From Sternotherus odoratus (Eukaryota; Chordata; Testudines; Kinosternidae), in contig JAVMKO010000003.1 of the NCBI GenBank assembly GCA_032164245.1, positions 33,913,390 through 33,977,389 on the forward strand: a stretch of DNA of 64,000 nt. The letters run 5' to 3'. A program made the translations under genes and the position numbers. Below the pieces are notes generated by a model. The model was not told the origin of the DNA, did no database searches, and worked only from the letters and a program-made list of their open reading frames with translations. Below are positions 10,870 to 22,237 of this stretch, one piece after another; the first letter of the stretch is position 1; every line of letters starts with the position of its first letter.

Positions 10870-11900
10870 AGTTGGGTTTGGTGGGACGGTAAGTGAGGTG
10901 GGGGTGTCGGGTTCGGTCGGGGGGTGAGGTGGGGGTGTTGGGGTTGGTCAGGGGGTGTTGCGGTTGGTGGGGGGGTGAGGTGGGGGTGTTGGGTTTGCTT
11001 GGGGGGGTGAGGTGGGGGTGTCGGGTTTGGTCAGGGGGTAAATGAGCCGGGGGGGTGTCGGGGTTGGTCTGGGGGTGTGGGAAGGTGTCGGGGGGGGGTG
11101 AGGGGTGTGGTGTGGGTGTTGGGTTTGGTCTGGGGGGGGAAGGTGTTGGGGTGGGTGCCCAGACCAAACCCGACACCCCCCCCCCCGGCTCACTTACCCC
11201 CCGACCAAACCCGACACCGCCACCTCACCCCCCCACCAACCGCAACACCCCCTGACCAACCCCAACACCCACCCCTCACCCCTCACCCACCCCAACACCT
11301 TCCCACCCCCCCAGACCAAACCCGACACCCCCTGGCTCACTTACCCCCCGACCGAACCCGACACTCCCACCTCACCCCCCCCAAGCAAACCCGACACCCC
11401 CACCTCACCCCCCCACCAACCGCAACACCCCCTGACCAACCCCAACACCCACACCTCACCCCTCACCCACCACGACACCTTTCCACCCCCCCAGACCAAA
11501 CCCGACACCTCCCCGGCTCACTTACCCCCGACCGAACCCGACACCCCTACCTCATCCCCCCAAGCAAACCTGACACCCCCACCTCAACCCCCCACCAACC
11601 GCAACACCCCCTGACCAACCGCAACACTCACCCCTCACCCACCCCAACACCTTCCCACCCCCCCAGACCAAACCCTACAGGTGAGGTGGGGGTGTCGGGT
11701 TTGCTCAAGGGGTGAGGTGGGGGTGTCGGGTTTGGTCGGGGGGTGAGGTGGGGGTGTTGGGTTTGTTTTGGGGGGTCAGGTGGGGTTGTCGGGTTTGGTC
11801 GGGGGGTAAGTGAGCCGGGGGGTCTTGGGGTTGGTCGGGGGGGTGGGAAGGTGTCAGGGTGGGTGAAGGGTGGGTGTTGGGGTTGGTCAGGGGGTGTCAA
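10870..11900. repeat. alternating G-rich / C-rich inverted blocks inside Helitron 2
   Basis: The plus strand is G-rich at about 10870-11155, C-rich at about 11156-11680 and G-rich at about 11681-11900. Units such as GTGAGGTGGGGGTGTCGGGT face their reverse complements, so the block is a long imperfect palindrome. The C-rich part is an expanded tandem array (ACCAACCGCAACACCCCC units). Confidence 0.8.
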
Positions 11901-11957
11901 CTGTCTGCCCCCTCCCCACCTCCGACTGACCCGAGCAACGCCGGGCACTTATGCTAG

Positions 11958-14900
11958 TAATCTAGATAAAATGCTTAACACTCAAAATATTTTTCAAATA
12001 TATCAGAAGTATGTGATATATATACAGACATATACAGATTTACATGAAGCTGCAATGTCATGTAGTGGTTTTAGCCAAAATATACCGGCAGTGACCTGCT
12101 AGTTCACTTATAGTTTGACTGCTTGTGAGTAACGCATACATCCCAAATTTGGGGTAATGGAACCTCTGTGTGAAACCACAGGACAATTAACTTTCTTTTC
12201 TCTTTCTGTTCATTTTATATGCACACTTTCAATTTGTCTGTACTACATGTGTACACATAAGGGTAATACAACACCTGCAGCAAAGATATAGCAGAAAGCC
12301 ATTTTCCTGTGGGATGAAAAATTGGATATATTGAAATGGGAAGACACCTCTTACTGGAAAACACATTTTAAGTGAACCAAAGAGGCATTCAGAGTGCCTG
12401 CTGCTGCAAAAATATCTGTGATCCAAGATATAACATCAATATGGTAATCAATTGTGCTTGGCAGTGAAGTGTTGAGTTTCTTGTGAAAATATTTATTTGA
12501 GGAAGAGGGAAAGAGGAAAGGGTTTCTATCCATTCTCACCTTATCTAAGATGTACTGTATCCTCATACTCCTGCTCCTTTGGTTATGTTATTTATTGTCT
12601 GTTTCTTCTCCTTTGTCATGACCAGCACAGCCTACATGAGACCAGAACTCTCCCACCCCAGGATGGGGAGCTCCTGGAACTCCTCAGAGTTGGGGCAGCA
12701 TAACTGTTAAGTTATAGAGTATAAAAACACAGTCTTTGAGGAGATTTAATGGGGTTCTCAGTCTTGGGTGTCCCAGTCAAATTCCAGTCTGGGTAACTAC
12801 ATTATACCTCTCTACAGTTTACTTCAAGTTTCATCTGGGTACAGTATTTTTCACTTGCTGTCCTAAATACTATTAGTCGCTGCTGCTGTGCAATATTAAA
12901 CACCTCAGAGTTAGCTGTACTGTCAATTTTTATGCAATAAGGAATCAATGAATATAATAATTTTATACTATTGCCTTCAAAAATCCAATAGTATGTCAAA
13001 AAGCAGACAATAGCTTGCTGAACTTTTTAGGAGCTGTTGAGCTTTCTAAAAGTAAGTTGGGTGATACTATACAACCCCTCCCCCATTTCAGATAATTCCC
13101 CATGTAAAATTCATGTTACCCCCTCCCCCCACAAAACAATAAAATAAATTATCATATTTTACCATTCAGCAATAACTAGGTAATAGAGACGTTACCTGAT
13201 AATAGAGAAATTACCAAATCTCTTAAATTCTGGATGACATTACATACAATCTAGATAATATATTTCTCAGACTTAGTCAAACGCAGACAATTTATACAAC
13301 TCCCTTTACACAACTATTTATGAAAACACAATTTAAATGCAGAACACATGTGCCACATATTCTTTACCAAATACTATGTTTATCTGGTTGATATAGAGAA
13401 TACTTTATTAATTCAAATATTTTATATACAGTTTGACTAATAAAATGTAAGGATCTTTGAAAGCAGCAGCAAAAAAATGAAAAATGTTTCACAACAGCCA
13501 CTGCTTAAACAGAATACAATGTGTTTCCTCTCTTAGTTCTGACTGTCTTTTCTCTACTTCTTCTAATGATCACAAATGAGCAATACTTCATGTAAGACTT
13601 AAGGGACAGGGCTTACTCTGTCAGGATTACTGAGGAAGCTAAATGTAATTCTGTTTCAATTCTATAGCCTTCTGCCAGGTTGGCACAGGGAAAACCATGA
13701 AGCCAGCAAAGTAACAATGCTACTGTTCCAGTTATGTGAATAGAAGCTCAGTTCTTTGGATGCAAACCTAACTTTCAATGCTAGACGATATGCACAGCAT
13801 CCAAAAAGAGAACTACAGTAACCTTGTGTCAGTAACATAATAGTGCTAACAAACTATAACCTCTAGGGGGAGCCCCTTTCTCACAGAATTCACTCTGGTA
13901 AGTTTTGTGTGTCATCTAAGACATTTTCATTTTTCACAGATCATGCTTATACAGTATTTCAGGTTTTTTTAAAAGACTTGAGAAGGAATATGAAATCTCT
14001 ATATCACTTGGAATGCTGAACTCAGATTGTGTCAGAGCTGAAAGTTGTTTCAGTTGAACATTATATATCCTATTTCCTTGTTTGCTTCCTTCCTCACTAG
14101 AGCTAGTGGGGAACTTTTATTAAATGGTTTTTCATCAGAAAATTCCAGTTTGTGGAAATAAATTTTTTGTGCAAATGTATCAGATTTTATGAAACTTTAA
14201 TTGAGAAGGTTTTCAGGTTCAGAACAGAATTTCTGGTCAAAATCAGAGTTAGACCCACCTCAGAATCATGCAGAGCAGGGCCTGGAACCTGGGTTTCCCA
14301 CAAAGGAGCATGGGAAAAATTATTGATATAAATACAACTTTTTTCATGTGTTTAATAATGTGTCTTGCATTTAAACTATTATCTTCAAATAGTCCATCTT
14401 GAATCTTCATAGGTAACAATTGTGTTTAGTTGTTTTCTACTGAACTACAATACCCTCCCTCATTACAATACACTGAACACAATATACATAAACTGTTTTA
14501 CAGATCTTGTGGTGGTGAATGCTATAATTTAGAGCACTTTCAGTATTCCATAACTCCTATTAACTAATTGACAAGCTGGAATACTTTTTTTGTGTGCTGA
14601 AACCTTTCCATGATTTGCCACAGAGGTGAATGATTTAGAAAAAATGAGGAAAAGTCCTTCCACTTCAATAATTTTTGAAGTCTTGGAGAGTGGAGAAAAT
14701 AAAATTAAAAAAATGAAAAAATGTTCACGGGTAAAATAACCATATCGTAAACTTATACAGTGGTGTGTCACACCTTCGTTACACATATTGCTCATATATT
14801 CCTTAATACTTAACATCCAGCTTGTAGGTATATATCTGCAAATAGATCTGCATCTATATTTGTCTTTTAGATTGTAAACTATGTAGGCCAGGGACCAAGT

Positions 14901-15710
14901 CAACCACTCTATCCTGCAATAGACTTCACACAGGCAGACTCCACATACAGCTCATTGCTGGATTGGGAACCAAATCTTTATAGCATCTAGCTGAACAGGG
15001 CTGTGATCCTGATCAGGGCTTGTAAGTGCTACTATAACTGTTTCTGTATACTTTATAACTGTAGACAATCTGGAAATACAGAATGAAGTGTTTACATCTG
15101 CTTATGTACACACCCATACATAAACACATATTTAGATAGACAGATATATGTGCATAAAAATACACACAAACACACAAAATTTAAAACCTGCCATTAATAA
15201 TGATATGTACGTGAATTTCTAATTGGAGGACTTTACATTATTAACCTTAAAATCCACCCAAAACTAATTTTATTCATTAGCATGAGGGAAATTATATTTC
15301 TGTGATTTATGAATGTATTTTAAATTCTCATCATTTTATATGAATTAGATAAGTGATACAAAAACTCCTAGGGAAAATCATAATTGCCTCTGAAATAAGA
15401 GTAACTAATTATGTATTTGTGTTTTAAACATATCTGAGTCATCAACACTAAGAAATTTTAAAATCACTCACAAGCAAATAACTCAACATCATTACACCGT
15501 GTTATTAGAGAAATATGTCAGTCCTGTTTAAAAGTTCCTATCTGCATATTTATAGAAATAAATATGCAATCTTACAGGAACACATTTAGCTTCAGAGTTT
15601 TAAAGGAGTTGCTTCGTGCTTTATAGAAATGTTTGAATATTATTCTATCTAGAAAAAAAGCTTGCTTAAAAGATATATCACATTTTCATTATTTCTTTTC
15701 CCTGTTAATA
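11958..15710. other. no gene recognised
   Basis: AT-rich sequence with no conserved frame. A stretch near 14120-14260 (CAGAAAATTCCAGTTTGTGG and similar) resembles an old AT-rich MITE also suggested at 45.3-45.6 kb and 50.75-50.93 kb. Confidence 0.5.
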
Positions 15711-15837
15711 CAGTGAAACCTCGATTTAACGGACTAATTCGGGCGAGGGGGTGTCCGTTAAATCCGAAAGTCCGTTATTTAATAATTTTTTAAAATTATT
15801 AAATAACAGGACTTTCGGATTTAACGGACACCCCCTC

Positions 15838-16340
15838 GCCCGAATTAGTCCGTTATATCAAGGTTTTACCGTCAACCCGCCCGCCGGGGTCCCCGGCTGC
15901 TGGGACCCGGCGGGAGCTGTCAGCCCGCCCGCCCCCGGCTCAAAAGCGCGGCGGCCGCTGCGCGCGGGCAGAGAGCCCGCCGGGTCCCAGCAGCCGGGGA
16001 CCCCAGCGGGCGGGCTGCTAACTGCCGCCGGGTCCCAGCAGCCGGGACCTGGGCGGGCCACAGTAGCTGGGCTCTGCCGCGCTGCACCATCGCCGGCGGC
16101 ATGCTGGGGCCTGCCCCCTCCCGCTCGCACGTTCCCGGGGCCGCGGGAAGCTCCAGCCCAGCTGCCTCGGCCGCGGATGACCTCCCGCTGCCGCCCGGTG
16201 CTGCGCTGAGGACTCAGGAGGCGGCGGAGCCGGGAAGCCCGTATGGCCGCTCCCAGCGAGCGGGTGGCGAGCGCGGCTGCCCCTGCCGCCACTGCGGGCC
16301 GGGGGCTGCCGTGAGCCCGGGCAGGGAGCGGGGACTGCGG
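15838..16340 (+). repeat. left arm of large palindrome
   Basis: This arm is the near-exact reverse complement of 16521-17023, with centre of symmetry near 16430.5. Paired landmarks are ATGCTGGGGCCTGCC at 16101 and its complement ending at 16760. GC content is far above the flanks and CpG is frequent. Smaller inverted repeats lie inside the arm (about 15880-15920 against 15977-16015). Confidence 0.85.
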
Positions 16341-16520
16341 CTCCCGGGACCCTGCAAGGAGGGTTACTGCTGCTGGGGGCCAGGCGGCAGCCCGCCCCCG
16401 GCTCAATCCGCGGCGGCTGCCGTGTGCGGGCTGAGAGCCCCGCAGGGTCCTGGCTCCCGGGACCCTGCAAGGAGGGTTACTGCTGCCGGGGGCCAGGCGG
16501 CAGCCCGCCCCCGGCTCAAT
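16341..16520. repeat. palindrome spacer with a direct duplication
   Basis: The spacer between the arms contains the string CTCCCGGGACCCTGCAAGGA twice, at 16341 and 16454, a direct repeat with an offset of 113 bp. The second unit runs into the right arm. Confidence 0.75.
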
Positions 16521-17023
16521 CCGCGGTCCCCGCTCCCTGCCCGGGCTCACGGCAGCCCCCGGCCCGCAGTGGCGGCAGGGGCAGCCGCGCTCGCCACCCG
16601 CTTGCTGGGAGCGGCCATACGGGCTTCCCGGCTCCGCCGCCTCCTGAGTCCTCAGCGCAGCACCGGGCGGCAGCGGGAGGTCATCCGCGGCCGAGGCAGC
16701 TGGGCTGGAGCTTCCCGCGGCCCCGGGAACGTGCGAGCGGGAGGGGGCAGGCCCCAGCACGCCGCCGGCGATGGTGCAGCGTGGCAGAGCCCGGCTACTG
16801 CGGCCCGCCCGGGTCCCGGCTGCTGGGACCCGGCGGCAGTTAGCAGCCCGCCCGCCGGGGTCCCCGGCTGCTGGGACCCGGCGGGCTCTCTGCCCGCGCG
16901 CAGCGGCCACCGCGCTTTTGAGCCGGGGGCGGGCGGGCTGACAGCTCCCGCCGGGTCCCAGCAGCCGGGGACCCCGGCGGGCGGGTTGACGGTAAAACCT
17001 TGATATAACGGACTAATTCGGGC
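16521..17023 (-). repeat. right arm of large palindrome
   Basis: Reverse complement of 15838-16340 with only scattered differences. Its outer edge at 17023 coincides with GGACTAATTCGGGCG, the inner part of the pogo-like ends. Confidence 0.85.
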
Positions 17024-17501
17024 GAACTTCGGATGCATCAGACTCTGAAAAATTTTGTCCGTTGCATCCGAAGTCCGTTAAATGGAGGTCCGTTAAATCG
17101 AGGTTTCACTGTACTAATGATATGGATGTTTGTTTCTGAACGGGAAATTTTCTGCTTTTGCTTCTTTTATGTTGCAAATAAAGTTACAAGATTCTGTTTG
17201 TGATGTCACAGTTGGTTGTTGTGGAAACAGTTATGAAGTCACAGAAAATTATTGAGTGGTCCTGTGTTCATTTCTAAATTGTCACAAGATGATATTGTTT
17301 CAGAAAATTATCTTCATTGTTAAAAAGGTCTCTATAGAACATATACTATTTTGGTTCACTATACTGTTCTAAGCAGCTCCCTGCTTGACGTTAGAAATTG
17401 ATTTGTAAGTCATCAAAAGCCTGTTGTGGCCCCTTGAATTTTTTTTTAACTCTGGATGAGTGATACCAAAAGAATTCTAAAGAATTATGAAAAACGTCAA
17501 G

Positions 17502-19644
17502 TGTGACAAACAGGTACAAACTGTTGCAGTGCTCATTTGGACCAAATCAGACTCCAGTTGTCTGTTACAGCTTTCCCCCTATTCCATTTTGTTTCTTACA
17601 GCTGTCCCCTTACTCCATTTTGTTTTTGTTCTCCTCCTGTGACCGCCCCTCCCTGGCTGTTAAGTTGTTTACCAGGGAGTTAAGTTGTCTCAAAGGGAGG
17701 GCCCCTTAAGTTGTTTACCAAGAGCCATTGCCCTTCACAAAGGGATGGCCACTTGTGCTGCGTGCTAAGTGGGACGACTGCCCTGTTCAAAGGGTTGGTC
17801 CTGTTATCACCTTGTTAAACCTGGGCTCGGTGTAGGGTAGGCAATGTCCAGAGCTGCAAGACCTAATGTGTTTTTGAGATCCTGGGCATGAGTCATAGGC
17901 CTCATGTGCTTTTGAGTCCTGAGGTGGGAACTCACGCCTATGGTCCAGGACTCTGCCCAGGCATGTCTCTATGCTCACCTGCAGTTTTTCCCTGTATCTC
18001 CTCCCCTATGACAGAAGGAGCCTATCAGGATTACTGGCGGGGAAACTGCCTGAGTTTGCCTTTAAGAACAGGCATTTTTGAAACAAACATCAGAAAGGTT
18101 CCTGCATTGCTACCTGATCTGATCAGCCAGGGGTTCTGGGGGGTCCTTTCTCCGCTCTCATTTTATTTTTGAGCGTACCCCCGTTTTTAACCCCCCCCCC
18201 TAGAAGAACAAATTGCTGCCTGAGAGACCTCCTGATTATCAAGACCGTACCGAGCCCTCCTTGCTTCTTCTGATGTTGTTGCTGCTTCTGCCTTTGCTGC
18301 TGCCTTGGGGACTGGTAAGAATCCCTCTGTGAAACTTTCTATACTTTTATTACTTTAGCTGCTGGCTCTGTTTCCCCAGCACACAAACTCAAACTAAACC
18401 TTGGTCTGTGTCTTAAAACCTCTCTTAAACTCCTTGGTCTGTATCTGTAATCTGTTTCTTGCTTTGCAGCTCCTTTGCTGCTAGAAATAAGCCTGTGCCT
18501 TCTTGGACTGTATCCTGGGCTGCCAGCTTGCAGCCACCACTAGTTAAATTCCCCTCCCCCCTTGGAGCTGTATCCTGGGCACACACCACTCTGCCCTCTG
18601 AAACTACCCCTAGTACAAGGTGCACCCATTAGGTTAGATTTTGTCTTTTAGTCTAGATGAGTTGTAATTTCATTTTGCATAGCTGTAGTTAAGTTAGGTT
18701 TAGGAAATTGCTTGCATTGTACCCTGTAAGTTAGCCTTAAAGAATTGTTCCATTGTGTTTTGTTACTTGCTAATTTGTGTAGTTTTGGTTAAGTTAAATC
18801 ATAGATAAGATTTTGCTGTGTTTTGTATAATTGTCTCTCTGCTGTTTAAACTTGCAGCCTGTCTGTTCTGTGTCTCCCTGAGTTTAAATCTCCCTCCACC
18901 ACGTGCTCCTCTTCCCCCAGCCCCCAACCTTACTTCTCTACCACTTTCTCTCTCTCTCTCTTCCTCTCTGCTGTTTCAACTTACAGCCTGTCTTCTCTCT
19001 CTCTTTCTATCATAAAACCCCATTGGTTACCCCTTTTCTCTCTAACACAACTCACATTTTACATTTACACCACTGAGACACATTTTTACCTAATGTTGTT
19101 GGTTATTTAACACATTTTACCCATACTGTTAGTTGGTTATATGCTGCTGTGACACACTCTTTACATAGAAATTGTTAGCTACCTGTTACATTTATACTTC
19201 AGTGTTAATTGGTTACCAACTGTATTGTACCCCACTGTATTGTACCCCACTATTGAAACCCCCTATCCCATTTGCTAAAAGAAACCCCTCCCCAATTGTC
19301 TACTTTAACAAACCCCATACCCCACACTATTGAATTTTCCCTGTTTTTGCATTTTCTTAATAAAGTTTATTTTGCACCCCACCTGTGTGGTAATTGCTCC
19401 CCAAGATCCCATATACCTGCTGGCAGGGACACCAGTAAGTATCCTTATTTACAGCCCTCCAAACACCACATTAGCCTAAGTTTTTTTCAAGACATCGACT
19501 GTTACTTTGGGACCACTTCCTCTCTCTCGCAAAAGTTGCCTTGTCATTCCCAGAGCCTCAGTCTGCTGCAGAACATCTGGAATTGTGCAGTCTGTCTCTG
19601 AGGTTTCCCCCTCTGGCCGTGAAGTTTCACTATCCCCCATTACA
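17502..19644 (+). mobile_element. probable solo LTR of an endogenous retroelement
   Basis: This 2.1-kb tract is rich in pyrimidines on the plus strand, has no coding frame and differs from both flanks. It has direct repeats near its start (TTAAGTTGTTTACCA at about 17661 and 17706), an AATAAA signal at about 19359 followed by a GT-containing stretch, and TG/CA ends if one takes TGTGACAAAC at 17502 and CCATTACA at 19644. No flanking duplication could be found, and no gag, pol or env remnant is next to it. The edges and the retroviral assignment are tentative; it could also be another long non-coding repeat. Confidence 0.4.
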
Positions 19645-19777
19645 GGGTCCTTGAGTAATGCCCTTCACTGATTGAAATCAAACCTTCTCAAATATAATCA
19701 ACATGCCCCCTAGCGGCTGACTCACAAAGAGGTTATTACCACTGAAAGCAATGTCTGGAGAAGAAACTTCTTTTCAT

Positions 19778-20110
19778 AAGATTTCATAGAATTTTAAGCC
19801 AGAAGAGACCATTAGATTATCTAGGCTGGCCTCCTGCATAACACAAGCCATTACATCTCAGACTGTTACCTCTGCATTGAGCCCAGTAGCTTTTATTCCA
19901 CTAAAGTACATCTTCCAGAAAGCTATCCAGTCTTCATTTCAAGATGTCAAGAGATGGAGAATCCCCAACTTCTCTTTGTTTTTTGTTTCAGTGGTTAATC
20001 CATATCCTTATTTTAAAATGTGTTTAATTTCTAATGTGAATTTGTCTGGCTTCAGTTTCAACCCATTGGTTCTATTGGTTTTACCGAGATGCAGGTCATC
20101 ATGCATTCCA
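19778..20110 (-). mobile_element. CR1-type LINE 3' end
   Basis: The minus-strand 3' end begins at about 19778 (TCATAGAATTTTAAGCCAGA) and continues through AGACCATTAGATTATCTAG and CAAGAGATGGAGAATCC to a stretch on the GGTTAATC motif. The copy at 47492-47765 has the same order of motifs. It is an older CR1 subfamily than the ones at 24 and 58 kb. Confidence 0.75.
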
Positions 20111-20614
20111 TTCCCAACCACATAGTCTTCCACAGACAACAGTATAGATATACTACCCCATCACAGTCTGTTACACAAATGAAAACATCAAAAAACAAAG
20201 AATGCTTAACAAAATAGCTGTGGACGGAGATCAAAGACTCCTTGAAAAGAAAGGAGAAAACAAGAGAATAAAGATGGCAAGAAGCCCCGTATATCTGTCA
20301 ACCACAAAACATTCTAGGTATCCTCTCCTCCTCAGGAAAATGGTCTGAACCTAAGGTCAGTATAAAGTCTATGAGGATAATTTCAAGGAATCACTGCTAT
20401 TCTGAGATTATCGGAACAATATTGTTAAAACTATCATCATTTAGACCCCTCCTCACCTGAAACATACAAACAATGTTAGTCTACTGGTGTCAACTACAAT
20501 AGACAGGCAATGGGACTTTACTTTTGACTCAAAAAGGCAAAGAAATAAGGAAGTGATGTGTAAAGATGATTCATTACAACATAACAAATCTGATGAATGA
20601 TGTAGAGGGGAAGG
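20111..20614. other. no gene recognised
   Basis: AT-rich sequence with no conserved frame or repeat that I can name. Confidence 0.5.
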
Positions 20615-20740
20615 ATGGGAAACTCAGGTTTTGTTCCCTTCTTTTCACAGAATCCCTATGTGACTTTGAGCAAGTCATTAGTATCTCTGAGCCTCAGTCC
20701 CCCACCTACAAAATTGGGTGTTCTTAGGATAAAAACAGTA
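20615..20740 (+). mobile_element. MIR-type SINE fragment
   Basis: The strings GTGACTTTGAGCAAGTCATT, CTCTGAGCCTCAGT and CTACAAAATTGGGTG match the second half of the MIR core in order. The tRNA-derived head is not recognisable. It is an ancient amniote-wide SINE. Confidence 0.7.
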
Positions 20741-21621
20741 AAGAATGTGAGGGATTCAGATGCTAGAGAGAGGGGGGCCACATCAATACTTAAGAGAGAG
20801 ACATACATAGGTCTAGGTAAAAAAAAAAAGGAGGAAGAAATATCAGCAACTAATTTGGTCTATCACCATGAAGGAGGAGGAGTTGGAGAAATTACACCTT
20901 ATACTTAAATCTATGTGAGCCAGAAGGTTATTAAATACCAGTAAATAAACAGACATCCTGCAACAGCTCCTTAGGTTTAGTGAACATTTTCAGATGCAGG
21001 AAAGACACCGTCCAAACAGTGAGCCAAAATCATTAAAGCCAACGACTTGTCAGTACTGATAAATGATCCATGAGATGGACCCTAAACTAATAGCTAAAAG
21101 AGAGATGGAAGAATCCACATGTAATAAAGGGAAAGGACAGTTAACAATTTAGTGTCAAGAAAAGGTTTAAAATGATAAAATTAGAACAAGAGGGTTTTTT
21201 GTTTTTGCTTATCTAAAGACAAAACTGAGTGATAAATTGAACAGGGGGCATAGATAGGTTTGAGAATGGTGGATGGAATAAATATAATGGAATGTGAGCC
21301 AAAAGATCACAGATACTACAAAAAAGATAAGGTACAGAACTATGCTTGGAAAAAAAAGCCACCCCGCCTCATTAATGGGAGAATAATTGCAGCTAAGGAA
21401 ACCATGGTTATAGACAGAAGACAGACAATGCAGAGAAGCCTTTTAGAATGATAAAATGTCAGTTTTAACTTCTGAACTGTCAGATTATAATCTCTCTGAA
21501 TAGCATGCATTTCTGTATGTTGAGAGGAAAGGGGAAGACACACATACTATCCTGTAGTACTACAATCAAGGGAAGCAAAGAAATCAGTGCTATGGGATGC
21601 CCAATAGTGCATGTTACCCAA
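20741..21621. other. no gene recognised
   Basis: AT-rich and purine-rich on the plus strand. No conserved frame is visible. Confidence 0.5.
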
Positions 21622-21633
21622 CTGAATTAGAAT

Positions 21634-21905
21634 TTGTACATTGGTCAAACCGGCCAGTCACTATGCAAAAGAATAAATGGACACAAATCTGACATCAGGA
21701 ATCGTAACATTCAAAAACCAGTAGGAGAACACTTCAATCTTCCTGGACATTCCATTAAAGACTTGATGGTGTCAGTTTTGAAACAGAAAAACTTCAAAAA
21801 CAGACTCGATTGAGAAACTGAGGAACTGGAATTAATTTTCAAATTGAACACAATTAACCAAGGGCTTAACAGAACTTGTGAATGGTTCTCTCATTACACT
21901 AATTG
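21634..21905 (+). pseudogene. GIY-YIG endonuclease domain remnant of a Penelope-like element
   Basis: The frame opens exactly at LYIGQTGQSLCKRINGHK, the YIG half of the GIY-YIG motif, and continues through SDIRN, KPVGEHFNLPGHSIKDL and VLKQKNF. The conserved arginine after YIG (CKR) and the GEHFNLPGH segment match the C-terminal endonuclease of vertebrate Penelope-like elements, which nicks the target for priming. The reverse transcriptase is absent. One TGA lies after KNRLD, and the frame resumes with ETEELE and GLNRTCEWFSHYTN, so it is a decayed fragment. Confidence 0.75.
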
Positions 21906-22100
21906 ATTGCATTTCCCTTGTTAATTTACCTTCAATAGGTGTTAAATCCATTTCAAAAGCTATTTTTTTCTCCTACTTATAATGGCCCATCTAAATTTAA
22001 CAGCCTCTTAGCATTGGTATGCTAATGTACAACTTTTTTTTCTTTCTTTCTTTCTTTCTGTGTGTATAAATGCATCTTACTCCAGTTCCATTCTATGCAG

Positions 22101-22137
22101 CCGATGAAGTGAGCTATAGCCCACGAAAGCTTATGCT
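22101..22137 (+). ncRNA. decayed hammerhead-ribozyme-like core
   Basis: CCGATGA (family form CTGATGA) is followed by helix II (GTGAGCTATAGCCCAC), GAAA, the short helix III GCTTATGC and UG where UH is required. Two core changes make self-cleavage unlikely. It sits in the 3' UTR of the Penelope-like element, about 90 bp from its 3' end. Confidence 0.5.
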
Positions 22138-22237
22138 GAAATAAACTGGTTAGTCTCTAAGGTGCTACAAAGTCTTCCTTGTTTTATTTACGGATAAGGA
22201 CTAACACAGCTGCTAATCTTAAACCTGAAATTAGAAT

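Larger units (their letters stand above)
10202..11957 (+). mobile_element. non-autonomous Helitron, copy 2
   Basis: It is of the same family and orientation as the element at 3165-4572. It starts TCTATATATATAAAAG after an A (10201) and ends CTAG at 11954-11957 before a T, with the same CCCGAGC-AAC-GCCGGG hairpin 8 nt upstream. It is 1756 bp against 1408 bp; most of the extra length is in the C-rich middle. No replication or helicase frame is present. Long proline-rich or glycine-rich frames on both strands come from the C/G-rich repeats and are not genes. Confidence 0.85.
15711..17111. mobile_element. pogo/Tigger-type composite element with giant GC-rich palindrome
   Basis: Terminal inverted repeats CAGTGAAACCTCGATTTAAC and its complement lie exactly at 15711 and 17111, each flanked by TA (15709-15710 and 17112-17113), as in Tc1/mariner-pogo insertions. 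The first 161 bp (15711-15871) form a complete hairpin MITE by themselves, with an inner end reading GTAAAACCTTGATATAACGG on the opposite strand. The last about 122 bp (16990-17111) form a similar pair of ends. Between them sits a GC-rich palindrome. No transposase is visible. The long alanine/proline/glycine-rich frames on both strands are mirror readings of the palindrome. Confidence 0.85.
21634..22224 (+). mobile_element. 5'-truncated Penelope-like element
   Basis: It holds the last part of the ORF (GIY-YIG endonuclease), a 3' UTR of about 320 bp with a TTTC microsatellite (about 22034-22060), a hammerhead-like block and the family 3' end (GGTTAGTCTCTAAGGTGC to GACTAACACAGCTGC). An imperfect 12-13 bp duplication flanks it: CTGAATTAGAAT at 21622-21633 and CTGAAATTAGAAT at 22225-22237. 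This copy ties the many short fold-back repeats of the window to the Penelope-like class, because it joins the shared 3' end to an endonuclease frame. Confidence 0.8.

Noticed and set aside
10751..11948. Proline-rich frames up to 212 codons
   Set aside because: Same explanation as for Helitron 1: tandem repeats without stops.
15858..17003. Long open frames on both strands (up to 350 codons)
   Set aside because: They are mirror images of each other, forced by the GC-rich palindrome, with only alanine/proline/glycine/arginine-rich content and no domain.
17502..19644. Complete endogenous retrovirus
   Set aside because: No internal coding region, primer binding site or second LTR is visible, only a possible single LTR.
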